DNA from: Chrysiogenes arsenatis DSM 11915
GTDB lineage: Bacteria; Chrysiogenota; Chrysiogenetes; Chrysiogenales; Chrysiogenaceae
Direction: 5' to 3'
DNA length: 64,000 nt
Assembly: GCF_000469585.1 (NCBI RefSeq)
Contig: NZ_AWNK01000001.1
Span: forward strand, 186,731 to 250,730
Shown: one piece after another, positions 36,310 through 45,415 of the stretch
Numbering within the stretch: the stretch's first letter is position 1
Layout: each line of letters opens with the position of its first letter
Translations under genes and position numbers: made by a program
The notes under the pieces: model-generated
The model's database searches: none
What the model saw: only the letters and a program-made list of their open reading frames with translations
Told to the model about the DNA's origin: nothing

Positions 36310-38463
36310 ATGAAGCTGGGGAAAAAATTACGGGATAATGGGGTCAAAACGCTTCCGTATCTGATTCTTCTCCTGCTCACAGCAATTACGCCACTTGACT
36401 TACCACTCCTGAGTGACGTACGGCACCTCTCATTTGATACGTTCCAACAATACAATCACCAGCAACCGGAATCGGCAACACTCATTCTGGATATCGACGA
36501 AGAAAGCCTGCGCCAATACGGTCAATGGCCGTGGTCGCGCGATGTAATGGCCGAAATCGTTATCCGCCTCTACGAAGGGGGAGCCGCTGTCGCCGGAATG
36601 GATATTGTGTTTGCCGAAGATGACCGCACCTCGCCACCGCGTGTGCTGAAAAAAATCGGCATCGAAGACCCGCAATTTGATGAGTACGACTACGATACCT
36701 ATTTTGCCAGCATCATCTCTCAAGTACCGCTCGTGCTGGGATATCCCTTCTTGATGACCTCAGAAATAGATTCATATGACCTTGCAAGCTCCATCCGTGC
36801 CGGAACCGTAGTTTCTGGTGGCGAAGATCCCAGCCGATTTACCTATCTCGCACAAAACGTTACACCGAATATCCCAGTGTTAGCCGAACAGGCCACCGGC
36901 ACAGGATTCTTTAACGTGATTCCCGACAGCGACGGCAAAGTCCGCTCGGTTCCACTGTTTCTTTCCTATCGCGACCGCATTTACCCCTCACTGGTCATGG
37001 AGATGCTGCGCGTAGCCGTTGGCGCACGGAGCTACATTATCCGTGCATCCGAAACCGGCATCACAAACGTGAAGGTTGGCAACTGGGAAATCCCCACCGA
37101 TGCGATGGGGCGCGTTTCCGTCAATTATCGTGGCACCAGCATGACATTCCCGTACTTGTCGGTCATCAATCTGATGAATGGAAACTTTGATCCGGCTTTA
37201 CTCGATGGCGCAATGGTGCTTGTTGGAACCTCTGCCGCTGGACTGCTCGACTTGCGCGCGACACCAGTTTCGCCAGTATTCCCAGGAGTTGAAATTCACG
37301 CCAACTTACTGGACACCATTATTTCGGGTGATTTCCTTGTCCGTCCCGATTGGATGGGTGGCGCAGAAATGGTATACGTGTTTCTTGCTGGCCTACTCAC
37401 GATTGTCATTGCGCAACGATTCCGTGCCCTGTGGAGCGGTATGGCCTTGATTGCACTCAGTGCCGCCGTGCTCGCACTCAGTTTTTGGCTCTTTCAACAT
37501 CAAGGACTCTTAATCAATTTCGTCTATGTCATCAGCGCAACGCTGTTGATCTTCAGCTTTAATACCTTCCTGAGTTACATTCGGGAAGAACAGGAAAAAG
37601 CCTACATCCGTTCAGCGTTTGGACAGTACCTATCGCCCGTTGTTGTTGAACAACTGGCGAACAATCCCGAATCGCTTAGCTTGAGTGGAGAAGAAAAGAG
37701 CATGACCATCATGTTCTCAGATATTCGGGGCTTCACCTCCATCTCGGAGCGTTTATCACCGCAAGAACTCACCAGCTTTCTGAACGAATATATGACACCA
37801 ATGACCAACATCATTATGGATCGCTTTGGAACCGTCGACAAATTCCTTGGCGACGCCATCATGGCATTCTGGAACGCCCCGCTTGATGATCCCAAACACG
37901 CCGATAACGCCCTACTTGCCTCGGTCGATATGCTCATCAAGCTCGACGAACTCAAAAAAGAGTGGCATGCGCGCGGACTCCCTGAAATCAACATCGGTAT
38001 CGGATTGAACAGCGGCCTTGTCCGCGTCGGCAACATGGGATCAACCCAGCGCTTTGACTACACCGTTCTGGGCGATAACGTCAACCTCGCCTCGCGACTC
38101 GAAGGGATCAATAAAACCTACGGCTGCAATATCGTCATCAGCGAATACACGCTGGCGCTTTTAACTGAAAACTATCACATCCGTTTCCTTGACGCCGTTA
38201 AAGTCAAAGGAAAATATCTGCCCGTCAAAATTTACCAGGTTTCACCAACACCGTACCATCCTGACGAAATCGAACTCTACACGGCAATGCTGGATCACTA
38301 CAACAACCGACGTTGGGACGATGCGCTGGCACTGGCGAACCAATTGCGCGCCAAAGACCCGAAAAGCGTCCTCTATGAACTCTATGAAGAGCGCATTGTC
38401 CTTTACCAGCAAACCCCACCACCCGATGACTGGGATGGCTCGTTCACTATGACGACGAAATAA
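36310..38463 (+). CDS. CHASE2-domain adenylate/guanylate cyclase
   Basis: A 717-residue membrane cyclase. An N-terminal membrane anchor (about residues 15-33) leads to a CHASE2 extracytoplasmic sensor domain (TLILDIDEESLRQYGQWPWS; PLFLSYRDRIYPSLV), then three membrane helices near residues 357-425, and a class III cyclase domain. The metal-binding aspartates are in MFSDIRGFTS and FLGDAIMAFWN, and the transition-state Asn/Arg in TVLGDNVNLASRLEG, so it should be active. Cyclic AMP is the more likely product but cannot be proven here. It probably forms an operon with the ArsR gene 11 bp upstream. Confidence 0.9.
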   Translation: MKLGKKLRDNGVKTLPYLILLLLTAITPLDLPLLSDVRHLSFDTFQQYNHQQPESATLILDIDEESLRQYGQWPWSRDVMAEIVIRLYEGGAAVAGMDIVFAEDDRTSPPRVLKKIGIEDPQFDEYDYDTYFASIISQVPLVLGYPFLMTSEIDSYDLASSIRAGTVVSGGEDPSRFTYLAQNVTPNIPVLAEQATGTGFFNVIPDSDGKVRSVPLFLSYRDRIYPSLVMEMLRVAVGARSYIIRASETGITNVKVGNWEIPTDAMGRVSVNYRGTSMTFPYLSVINLMNGNFDPALLDGAMVLVGTSAAGLLDLRATPVSPVFPGVEIHANLLDTIISGDFLVRPDWMGGAEMVYVFLAGLLTIVIAQRFRALWSGMALIALSAAVLALSFWLFQHQGLLINFVYVISATLLIFSFNTFLSYIREEQEKAYIRSAFGQYLSPVVVEQLANNPESLSLSGEEKSMTIMFSDIRGFTSISERLSPQELTSFLNEYMTPMTNIIMDRFGTVDKFLGDAIMAFWNAPLDDPKHADNALLASVDMLIKLDELKKEWHARGLPEINIGIGLNSGLVRVGNMGSTQRFDYTVLGDNVNLASRLEGINKTYGCNIVISEYTLALLTENYHIRFLDAVKVKGKYLPVKIYQVSPTPYHPDEIELYTAMLDHYNNRRWDDALALANQLRAKDPKSVLYELYEERIVLYQQTPPPDDWDGSFTMTTK

Positions 38464-38485
38464 CTTTCGGAGACCCCTACTAACA

Positions 38486-39943
38486 ATGACGTTATACGAT
38501 CAGATACAACTCGGAGAGAGCAAAACGCTTGAACTCAAGCAACAACTCCCACGGCATGAACAAATAGTTCAAACAGCAATAGCGTTCGCGAATACTGCCG
38601 GGGGAAAACTTGTTCTCGGCGTTGATGATCAACGTAACGTCATTGGTATTGCTGAAGAAAATATCTTTACCCTACAAGATCAGATAACCGCGATTATTAT
38701 GGATCGATGTTATCCACCGTTGCTTCCCGAAATATACATCACCAATATTGACGGAAAGTTGGTTTTAGTCGTTGAAATTTTTCGCGGCAACCTCATGCCC
38801 TACTACCTGAAAGCTGCCGGCAAAAACGAAGGAACCTATATTCGTGTTGGTGCCACAAATCGGAAGGCTTCGTTAACCCATATTGTCGAACTTGAACGGC
38901 AACGCGTCAATCGCAGCTTTGATGAAGAAATTGACACTGAGTTTTCCCTCGATACACTAGACCTAAGTTCACTAAAAATTCACTTTTCTGCTTATGGAAA
39001 ACCTCTAGATGAGCAAAAACTCATCAATCTCAAACTCGTTCAAGAAGAGCAAGGGCTGCTTTTCCCAACACATGGGCTTACCATTTTGCTCGGCCTCAAA
39101 GAGCATGTAGCGGTGAAATGCGCGCGCTTCAAAGGGAATGATATGAGCGTTTTTGTTGATCGCAAAGAGTACCAAGGTGATCTTTTGACTCAACTCGCAA
39201 ATACCGAAGCTTTCATTAAAAACCATATTCATCTTCACGGAGAAATACGGGGACTACAGCGCACAGACACCTATGAGTTACCGGAAGCTGCGCTGCGAGA
39301 AGCACTTATAAACGCATTTATCCATCGGGATTATACGAACTACGGTCGAGATATTAAGGTTGGCGTGTACGACGATATCGTCAACATTGTGTCTCCCGGA
39401 GGCTTCCCAAATACGCTGACACTTCAGTCAATTCGAGAAGGACGTTCCGAAATCAGAAATCGTGTCATAGCCCGAGTATTTAAAGAGCTTGGCTATATTG
39501 AACAGTGGGGCAGTGGCTTGGGACGAATCAAAAATATCTGTCTTGCGACGGGGTTAAAAGCGCCGCGCATAGAAGAACAAGGTGACTTTGTCGATGTAGA
39601 GTTCTACCGACCACAAAAACTATCTGCACCGTCGGATACTGCCGCCATACCGTCGGATACTGCCGCCATACCGTCGGATACTGCCGCCATACCGTCGGAT
39701 ACTGCCGTCATACCGCCGGATAAACGAAGAAATAGCGAGACAGAGGTCGAGCCTGAACTCGCCATACGCCACTATTTACATCAGCACACAACCATCACTG
39801 TGCGTGACGTCATGGCACTATTTTCTATTAAAGAGAGCCGTGCGCGCGAAATTCTACGGAATTATGTTGTGAAAGGAATCTTGGAAAAACGGGGCAGTGC
39901 TCGCAACACGCACTACACATTAGCCAGCCCTGCTATACAGTGA
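38486..39943 (+). CDS. AlbA/Schlafen-domain, RecG-like putative regulator
   Basis: A 485-residue protein of the type often mis-named RecG-like helicase. The N-terminal AlbA_2 domain reads ESKTLELKQQLPRHEQ and AFANTAGGKLVLGVDD, and the middle is a GHKL ATPase-like fold (LREALINAFIHRDY; VNIVSPGGFP). The C-terminal part is a winged helix (VRDVMALFSIKESRAREILR). A linker carries four heptad-like repeats of PSDTAAI from residue about 382. It interrupts the cyclase-ispF interval and looks acquired; many such genes accompany mobile or defence regions. DNA- or RNA-binding regulation is the best guess. Confidence 0.78.
   Translation: MTLYDQIQLGESKTLELKQQLPRHEQIVQTAIAFANTAGGKLVLGVDDQRNVIGIAEENIFTLQDQITAIIMDRCYPPLLPEIYITNIDGKLVLVVEIFRGNLMPYYLKAAGKNEGTYIRVGATNRKASLTHIVELERQRVNRSFDEEIDTEFSLDTLDLSSLKIHFSAYGKPLDEQKLINLKLVQEEQGLLFPTHGLTILLGLKEHVAVKCARFKGNDMSVFVDRKEYQGDLLTQLANTEAFIKNHIHLHGEIRGLQRTDTYELPEAALREALINAFIHRDYTNYGRDIKVGVYDDIVNIVSPGGFPNTLTLQSIREGRSEIRNRVIARVFKELGYIEQWGSGLGRIKNICLATGLKAPRIEEQGDFVDVEFYRPQKLSAPSDTAAIPSDTAAIPSDTAAIPSDTAVIPPDKRRNSETEVEPELAIRHYLHQHTTITVRDVMALFSIKESRAREILRNYVVKGILEKRGSARNTHYTLASPAIQ
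39629..39721 (+). repeat. 21-bp in-frame tandem repeats
   Basis: The unit CCGTCGGATACTGCCGCCAT plus A recurs at 39629, 39650, 39671 and 39692 (last with one change), followed by a partial copy at 39713. Copies are almost identical, which suggests recent slippage and length variation in the encoded linker. Confidence 0.95.
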
Positions 39944-39952
39944 GGAGAAGAT

Positions 39953-40438
39953 ATGTTCCGTATCGGCACCGGATATGATGTTCACCGCCTTGTCGAAGGG
40001 CGCCCGTGCATTCTTGGAGGAGTCACTATCCCGCATCACCTTGGCCTGCTTGGCCATTCTGATGCCGACGTCCTGCTCCACGCTATCAGCGACGCCCTGC
40101 TCGGCGCGCTCGCCCTCGGCGATATTGGCGCTCACTTTCCTGATACCGATCCCGCGTATAGTGGCGCTGACAGCCGTATCTTACTCCGCGCTGTCGTGGC
40201 CTTAATTCATCAAAAAGGCTACCGCGTTGGCAATCTTGACAGTGTTATCATGGCGGAACGGCCTAAACTCCGTTCGTATATCGATGCCATACGGCACAAT
40301 ATTGCACTTGATCTCCAGCTCGATATTGAATCGGTAAGCGTTAAAGCTACCACAACCGAAAAGCTTGGCTTTGTCGGACGCGAAGAAGGCATTGCCGCCC
40401 AGGCTGTCGTGATCATTTTCAAAAAAGGTGAACCATGA
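39953..40438 (+). CDS. ispF: 2-C-methylerythritol 2,4-cyclodiphosphate synthase
   Basis: IspF closes CDP-methylerythritol phosphate into the cyclodiphosphate in the MEP isoprenoid pathway. The 161-residue chain has the zinc-binding [12 protein letters not shown], the substrate loop [19 protein letters not shown] and [13 protein letters not shown], all as in the family. It stands without ispD, and overlaps nadK by 4 bp, starting an ispF-nadK-recN-truA operon. Confidence 0.97.
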   Translation: MFRIGTGYDVHRLVEGRPCILGGVTIPHHLGLLGHSDADVLLHAISDALLGALALGDIGAHFPDTDPAYSGADSRILLRAVVALIHQKGYRVGNLDSVIMAERPKLRSYIDAIRHNIALDLQLDIESVSVKATTTEKLGFVGREEGIAAQAVVIIFKKGEP

Positions 40439-41292
40439 AACACGTCGGAATTATCGCCAAACCAGATGCCCAGAAAGCGCCACAAATTGTCGAAGGATTG
40501 ATCCGCTACCTTGAAAAAAAGCAAATTGAATGGAACGTAGACGAAGATACCGCCCGCATTATTGAATTGGATAACGGCATGCCCAAAGCGGCGCTCGTCA
40601 ACCATGTGGAGCTGTTGATTGCTCTTGGCGGCGACGGCACCATCTTGGGCGTGGCGCGTTTGATGGTAGGGAGCGATACCCCTATCCTTGGCGTTAACCT
40701 CGGCAACCTCGGCTTTCTGACCGAAGTCTGCATTGATCAAATGTACCTCGTGCTCGACCGCATTCTGGGCGGCGATTACCGCATTGACGAACGGATGATG
40801 CTGCGCTGCCACCTGCATCGCATGGGAGAGCGCTTTGCTGAATACCACGTCCTCAACGACGTCGTCATCAACAAAGGGGCGCTGGCGCGCATTATCGACC
40901 TTGAACTCATGGTCAATAAACAATTTCTGACCCGCTACCGCTCCGATGGCCTCATCGTTTCTACGCCCACCGGCTCAACCGCTTACAACCTGGCTGCTGG
41001 CGGGCCGATCATTCACCCGTCGCTAACCAATATGATTATCACGCCGATTTGCCCGCACATGCTGGCAAACCGTTCCATTGTCATCCCCGCGCGCAACGTG
41101 GAACTGGCCGTTCGCGTAAAAGCGCGCAGCTCTGACGTCATGCTTACTCTTGACGGGCAACTCGGAGTCGCCCTACAAACCGGCGACGTCATTCATATCT
41201 ACAAATCAGACGCCACATTGAAGATGGTGACAAACCCCGAAAAGAATTACTATGCCGTGTTGAAAGAAAAAATGAAGTGGGCGGAGATCTAA
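40435..41292 (+). CDS. nadK: NAD kinase
   Basis: NadK phosphorylates NAD to NADP. The family motif [12 protein letters not shown] (residues about 63-74), the NE/D block [12 protein letters not shown] and the [13 protein letters not shown] loop are intact in this 285-residue protein. It is followed 4 bp later by recN, an arrangement seen in many bacteria. Confidence 0.97.
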   Translation: MKHVGIIAKPDAQKAPQIVEGLIRYLEKKQIEWNVDEDTARIIELDNGMPKAALVNHVELLIALGGDGTILGVARLMVGSDTPILGVNLGNLGFLTEVCIDQMYLVLDRILGGDYRIDERMMLRCHLHRMGERFAEYHVLNDVVINKGALARIIDLELMVNKQFLTRYRSDGLIVSTPTGSTAYNLAAGGPIIHPSLTNMIITPICPHMLANRSIVIPARNVELAVRVKARSSDVMLTLDGQLGVALQTGDVIHIYKSDATLKMVTNPEKNYYAVLKEKMKWAEI

Positions 41293-41296
41293 CACA

Positions 41297-42988
41297 ATGT
41301 TGCACGAGTTGATCATCAAAAATTTTGCGATCATCGAAGACATTACCATCGAATTTGACAGCGGCCTCAATATTTTGACAGGTGAAACCGGAGCCGGAAA
41401 ATCGATCATCATCGATGCCCTCGGCCTCCTCTGCGGCGAAAAAGCGCAGAAAGAGTCGATCCGCACCGGGCAAGAAAGCCTTGAAGTGCAGGGAGTGTTT
41501 GGGCTGGAAAGTGACGCATTGCAGGCCGTGCTCGCCGCAAACGATATTCCTGCGGACGATGGCGAACTGATTATCCGCCGCATCGTGGCGCAAGGGGGGA
41601 AAAACCGCGTCTACGTCAACGGCACCGTGCAAGCCGTTGGATTTCTCAAAGAAATTGCCGATTATATTGTTGATATTCATGCCCAAAACCAGCACCACAG
41701 CCTGCTCAATCACGCGCGGCACGTCCAGTTGCTCGATACCTTTTTAGACGACCCACAACTCCCTGAACAGTACCGTTTGCACCACCAAGCGTGGCGACGC
41801 GCGCGCCAAATATACGAAGAAGCCCGTAAAGGCGCTGCCGAAAACCAACGGGCGCTCGACGATATTCGCCGTCAACTCACTGAAATTGATAAAGCCAAAC
41901 TCCAGTGTGATGAAGACGACGAACTCGAAGCTCGCCTGAAAATTCTGACCCACGCGCAAGACATTGCCGATGCCGCCGAAGCAGTGCAATGCGCCCTCAG
42001 CGAAGATCACGACGCCGTGATTCCGCGCTTGCAAGGGGTACAAAAACAACTGCGGACGCTTGAATCCTTCGACCCTGCATTTGCTCCGTACCTCGCCGAA
42101 ATTAATACCGTTATGGCCACGTTGCAGGATATGGCGAGTGTGGCGCGCAGTACCGCGCGCAACGTATCGGGCGACGACGTGGAACTCGAAAAAGTCGAAA
42201 CGCGCATTCGTCAGCTCGATACCTTAAAACTGAAATATGGCCGGAGCGTCGCTGACATTCTGGATTATGCCGAAACGCTGCGCGCGCGCGAAGCAAACCT
42301 CGCGCATACCCTTGATGTAGACGCCTGCGCCGCTGAAGCCGCCGCCACCCTCGCCCTCGTGCAACAATGCGGCGAAGCCCTACGCCACGCACGGCAGAAA
42401 GCGGGAGCCGCCATCAGCGCCGCTATCATCCGCCAACTCGCCGATCTTGGAATGAAAGGGTGCCAGTTCAGCGTCAACGAAACGCTGCACCCCGAACCAC
42501 AAACCAGCGGCCTTGATGCCATTGAATTCTACCTCTCTGCCAACCGTGGCGAAGCCCCCAAACCACTCGCCAAAGTCGCCAGTGGTGGCGAAATGAGCCG
42601 CATTATGCTGGCCATTAAAGGGGTACTCGCTGGGCAAGGGATGACCAGCACCTTTGTGTTTGACGAAGTCGATACCGGCGTCAGCGGTGCCGTCGCCGAA
42701 ATGGTGGGGGAAAAACTCAAAGAACTCGCCAGCCGCAATCAAGTGCTCACCATTACGCACTTGCCGCAAGTTGCCGTCAAAAGTGACCGCCACTTTCGCA
42801 TTGTCAAAGCAACCGTCGGCGATCAAACCTGTTCCGAAGTCATCCCCCTTGACGCCGAAGGGAAAATCGAAGAAATCGCGCGGATGCTCGGCGGTATCCA
42901 TATTACCGATGCCTCGCTGGAACATGCGCGGCAGTACGTCGCACAAATGGGGGGAGCGCCAGCGAAAGCTGGGCGTGCCCAGCGCTAG
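41297..42988 (+). CDS. recN: DNA repair protein RecN
   Basis: An SMC-like ATPase in double-strand break repair. The 563-residue chain has Walker A (TGETGAGKSIIIDAL), a central coiled coil (about residues 150-370) with a short zinc-free hinge, the signature ASGGEMSRIMLAIK and Walker B (TFVFDEVDTGVSG). It abuts truA directly, with the truA ATG right after the recN stop. No LexA box was recognised upstream. Confidence 0.97.
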   Translation: MLHELIIKNFAIIEDITIEFDSGLNILTGETGAGKSIIIDALGLLCGEKAQKESIRTGQESLEVQGVFGLESDALQAVLAANDIPADDGELIIRRIVAQGGKNRVYVNGTVQAVGFLKEIADYIVDIHAQNQHHSLLNHARHVQLLDTFLDDPQLPEQYRLHHQAWRRARQIYEEARKGAAENQRALDDIRRQLTEIDKAKLQCDEDDELEARLKILTHAQDIADAAEAVQCALSEDHDAVIPRLQGVQKQLRTLESFDPAFAPYLAEINTVMATLQDMASVARSTARNVSGDDVELEKVETRIRQLDTLKLKYGRSVADILDYAETLRAREANLAHTLDVDACAAEAAATLALVQQCGEALRHARQKAGAAISAAIIRQLADLGMKGCQFSVNETLHPEPQTSGLDAIEFYLSANRGEAPKPLAKVASGGEMSRIMLAIKGVLAGQGMTSTFVFDEVDTGVSGAVAEMVGEKLKELASRNQVLTITHLPQVAVKSDRHFRIVKATVGDQTCSEVIPLDAEGKIEEIARMLGGIHITDASLEHARQYVAQMGGAPAKAGRAQR

Positions 42989-43759
42989 ATGGAACGCAAT
43001 ATCGCACTTCGAGTCGCCTATGATGGCACCGCCTATCGCGGCTGGCAGATACAGAGCGGGCGCAGCGAAGAACACCTGACGATTCAGTATATCATGTCGC
43101 ACGCCATCGCTCAGGTTTGCAACCATCCCATTCGGCTGCTGGCCGCCGGGCGTACCGACAGCGGCGTCCACGCGCGTGGCATGGTCTGTAATTTTTTTAC
43201 CACCAGCGCCATCCCACTCGAAAACGTGCGCCGTGCGCTGAACGTCAACTTGCCGCGCGACATCCGCGTGATGGATGCCCGTGAAATGCCAGCCGACTTT
43301 CACAGCCGCTTTAGCGCCAGCATCAAAACCTACTGTTACACCATCGAACACGGCACCCCCGTTCCAGACCCCTTGACGGAACGCTTTGCGTGGCACCTGT
43401 ACCATAACCTCGACCGCGCGAGCATCGAACGCGAATTGCAAGTGCTGGTCGGCGAACACGATTTTGCCTGTTTTCGTGGCCGGAGGCCAACTACCCTTGG
43501 CACCGTGCGCGTATTGACCGAGCTCAGCGTCCACGACCTCAGCCCCACGCAGCTTGCTATCCGCATCCGCGGCAAAGGATTCTTGAAACACATGGTACGG
43601 AGTATTGTTGGCACCGTTGTGGATATACAGACGGGAAGATTCCCGCGCACCATGACAGAAGTGCTGGCCGGGAAACAACGAGCGCTGGCCGGACGAACCG
43701 CTCCAGCGGCTGGGTTACTGTTGGAGAGTGTGGAGTACGTTGATTATGTGTGGGAGTGA
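42989..43759 (+). CDS. truA: tRNA pseudouridine synthase A
   Basis: TruA converts uridines 38-40 of the tRNA anticodon arm. The 256-residue protein has the catalytic aspartate in AAGRTDSGVHARGMV, the opening RVAYDGTAYRGWQ and the block FLKHMVRSIVGTVV. It closes the ispF-nadK-recN-truA operon; the accessory island starts just after. Confidence 0.97.
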   Translation: MERNIALRVAYDGTAYRGWQIQSGRSEEHLTIQYIMSHAIAQVCNHPIRLLAAGRTDSGVHARGMVCNFFTTSAIPLENVRRALNVNLPRDIRVMDAREMPADFHSRFSASIKTYCYTIEHGTPVPDPLTERFAWHLYHNLDRASIERELQVLVGEHDFACFRGRRPTTLGTVRVLTELSVHDLSPTQLAIRIRGKGFLKHMVRSIVGTVVDIQTGRFPRTMTEVLAGKQRALAGRTAPAAGLLLESVEYVDYVWE

Positions 43760-43766
43760 CGGTTAG

Positions 43767-43889
43767 AAAAACAAACGTAACCATTCAGCTTAATGACGGT
43801 AGAGGCTTTTCGAAGCGCTCTCGTGTCATTTCGATCCTTAGCGAGAAATCTAGATCTCTCACCTACGTTCGAGATGACAGGCAAAAGTG
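43767..43889 (+). repeat. Hairpin repeat, copy 1
   Basis: A leader (AACCATTCAGC, then AAGCGCTCTCGTGTCATTTCGA) is followed by an imperfect inverted unit opening TCATTTCGA and closing TCGAGATGACAGGCAAAAGT. The same leader and close recur at 44789-45014. Similar TCATTTCGAGC hairpins occur as dispersed repeats in many bacteria. Confidence 0.8.
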
Positions 43890-44195
43890 CTGAATAGTTA
43901 TACCTCTACGACTATTGCAGAGATCGGTTTTGCGGTGGCTGTTAAAAGCCAATCCGACCTTCCAGTGTGGATACAGTGATTCAAAGTATGTCAGCCTTGT
44001 AAAGTTATTGGGTTACACACTGTAGATGCTTAACAGCGCCATTAAATTTGCCCCCTACGGTCGCCGGACGCTCGCAAGCTCGCAAGCTCGCGCCGCTTAT
44101 TTTTGCGTTAGCGTTTAAAATCCTTGCCCAAAATAATGTATCAGAATAGTATCACTTTATGGGTTAATATTATTTTAGAAGGAGTTGGGGGATTT
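43890..44195. other. Non-coding stretch before the Phd/RelE pair
   Basis: About 300 bp without a gene. It holds the attC-like element at 44029-44114, with the local GCTCGCAA repeat, and the promoter region of the toxin-antitoxin pair. Nothing else is recognised. Confidence 0.5.
44029..44114 (+). other. attC-like element, degenerate
   Basis: GCTTAAC (44029-44035) and GTTAGCG (44108-44114) have the layout of R'' and R' boxes around 86 bp with partial inner pairing (CTCGC repeats). The R' box departs from consensus in its last two bases, and no complementary cassette end was found. It lies upstream of a typical cassette-type toxin-antitoxin pair. Confidence 0.4.
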
Positions 44196-44453
44196 ATGAA
44201 AACAGAATTAGTTACAACCTTGAAAAGGCAAGCGACAAAGATTCTTGCTGAACTACACCAAACAAAAGAACCTGTTCTCATCACAGAGCATGGGCAACCT
44301 TCCGCTTATCTTGTAGATGTGGATGAGTACGAGTATATGCAAAACCGTATGCAAATCCTCGAAGGCATTGCACGTGGAGAAAAAGCCTTACTTGAAAGCA
44401 GAGTGTATTCTGCAAATGAAGCGAAGGAGAAAATGAGTAAATGGCTCAAATAA
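44196..44453 (+). CDS. Phd/YefM-type antitoxin
   Basis: An 85-residue antitoxin: VTTLKRQATKILAELHQTKE and VLITEHGQPSAYLVDVDEYE show the Phd/YefM fold, and the C-terminal tail should bind the toxin. The ATG at 44196 follows AAGGAGTTGGGG and matches family starts, so the longer frame from 44124 is not used. Its end overlaps the toxin gene by 13 bp. The pair is bracketed by two hairpin repeats. Confidence 0.9.
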   Translation: MKTELVTTLKRQATKILAELHQTKEPVLITEHGQPSAYLVDVDEYEYMQNRMQILEGIARGEKALLESRVYSANEAKEKMSKWLK

Positions 44454-44749
44454 TATGGACAGAGCCTGCACTTATTGATCTTGATGGAATTGCTGAATAC
44501 ATCGCTCTCGACAAGCCAAGCGCAGCTAAAAAACTGGTTAGAAATGTTTTTGAATCGGTCAAACGCCTTGAACAATTTCCAAAATCCGGAAAAACACCAG
44601 AAGAACTAAAAGATACTGAATACCTTGAAATAATCGAAGGTCCTTGTCGTATATTTTACCGCATCGCCGACGATAAAGTTTATTTGTTGTACGTAATGCG
44701 TTCGGAAAGAAAATTGAGAGCATACATTTTAGAAGAGCGCATTCAATGA
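44441..44749 (+). CDS. RelE/ParE-family toxin
   Basis: A 102-residue toxin of the RelE/ParE fold: IIWTEPALIDLDGIAEYIAL opens the protein, and LEIIEGPCRIFYRIADDKVY and LLYVMRSERKLR supply the core strands and the C-terminal basic region. Whether it cuts mRNA or poisons gyrase cannot be told; pairing with a Phd-type antitoxin is common for both. It is intact and in the standard antitoxin-first order. Confidence 0.9.
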   Translation: MAQIIWTEPALIDLDGIAEYIALDKPSAAKKLVRNVFESVKRLEQFPKSGKTPEELKDTEYLEIIEGPCRIFYRIADDKVYLLYVMRSERKLRAYILEERIQ

Positions 44750-44788
44750 AACGTTCATTAAATCATTACAAGCACGAGCGGTGATAAA

Positions 44789-45014
44789 GAAAAACGCAAC
44801 CATTCAGCGTCATAATGGGAGAACTTTTTCAAAGCGCTCTCGTGTCATTTTGAACGAGCAGAGCGAGGAGAAATCTGACCTCCGCGAGCATCGAATACGC
44901 ATCATTTCGAGCAAAACGAGAAATCTGACATCCCTAAGTAAGGTATATGTGTCATTTCGAGCGTTAGCGAGAAATCTAGATCTCTCACGTACGTTCGAGA
45001 TGACAGGCAAAAGT
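44789..45014 (+). repeat. Hairpin repeat, copy 2 (three sub-units)
   Basis: Begins with the same leader as copy 1 (AACCATTCAGC), then has three TCATTT(C/T)GA units in tandem, the last being AGAAATCTAGATCTCTCAC with the closing TCGAGATGACAGGCAAAAGT. Its right end, 45014, is exactly where the integrase homology stops. Confidence 0.8.
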
Positions 45015-45218
45015 AAGATGCGATAAAAAAGCTTCCACATCTTTTGCCACAAGCTCCCTCGGATGTGTTTGTTCACCAAAATGGTGAATGTAACGCAAAA
45101 TCCAATGACAATAGGACTTTTCTGTACGATAGGCATAATGGTGGTATCGCAACACCGCACGAACCTGATCCATAAGTTTCAAGCTTGGATCAGGACGAAG
45201 TTTATGGATTTTTTCCAT
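45015..45218 (-). pseudogene. intI: Truncated integron integrase intI
   Basis: The minus-strand frame from ATG 45218 encodes 68 residues that match the N-terminal SAM-like domain of integron integrases: PSLKLMDQVRAVLRYHHYAY, RTEKSYCHWILRYIHHFGEQ and DVEAFLSHL. After that the frame runs into the hairpin repeat and ends after nine unrelated residues. The catalytic RHRY domain is missing, so the enzyme cannot work; excision would require an integrase from elsewhere in the genome. Its orientation, away from the attI and cassettes to its right, is the normal integron layout. Confidence 0.85.
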
Positions 45219-45399
45219 ATTTATCCCCTAATATCGCAATATATAGAAAATAAAACTTTTTTATATTTTTCGTTGTAACACGGAAAGATGCAAGATATAA
45301 TTTTCCGTGTCTGCAGCCTTAATATCACGAAACATGGAAAATTTTCCGGATATAGGGGTGCGATATGCGGAATAAATTCTATTTATTGCAATGTTATGC
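45219..45399 (+). other. attI: attI region, integron platform B
   Basis: The 181 bp between intI and the first cassette, homologous to 18103-18281. The core GTTATGC at 45393-45399 is the recombination point. Its TTATGC continues as the start of the first cassette, whose attC ends in the complementary GCATAAC. The intI promoter and any cassette promoter should be here; I could not assign boxes confidently. Confidence 0.75.
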
Positions 45400-45415
45400 A
45401 AAGGCGTAGAAGACA

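Noticed and set aside
39629-39721. Possible CRISPR-like array
   Set aside because: Units are 21 bp without spacers and lie in frame within a gene; they are a coding tandem repeat.
38486-39943. RecG helicase
   Set aside because: There are no helicase motifs; only the AlbA_2 and GHKL-like regions that databases often label RecG-like.
42380-43678. Minus-strand frame of 432 codons across recN and truA
   Set aside because: Both genes are well supported on the plus strand; the frame is the antisense shadow of their codon bias.
44985-45160. Longer minus-strand frame at the integrase start (to 44810) as a gene
   Set aside because: Residues past the integrase N-terminus come from translating the hairpin repeat and look like nothing known.
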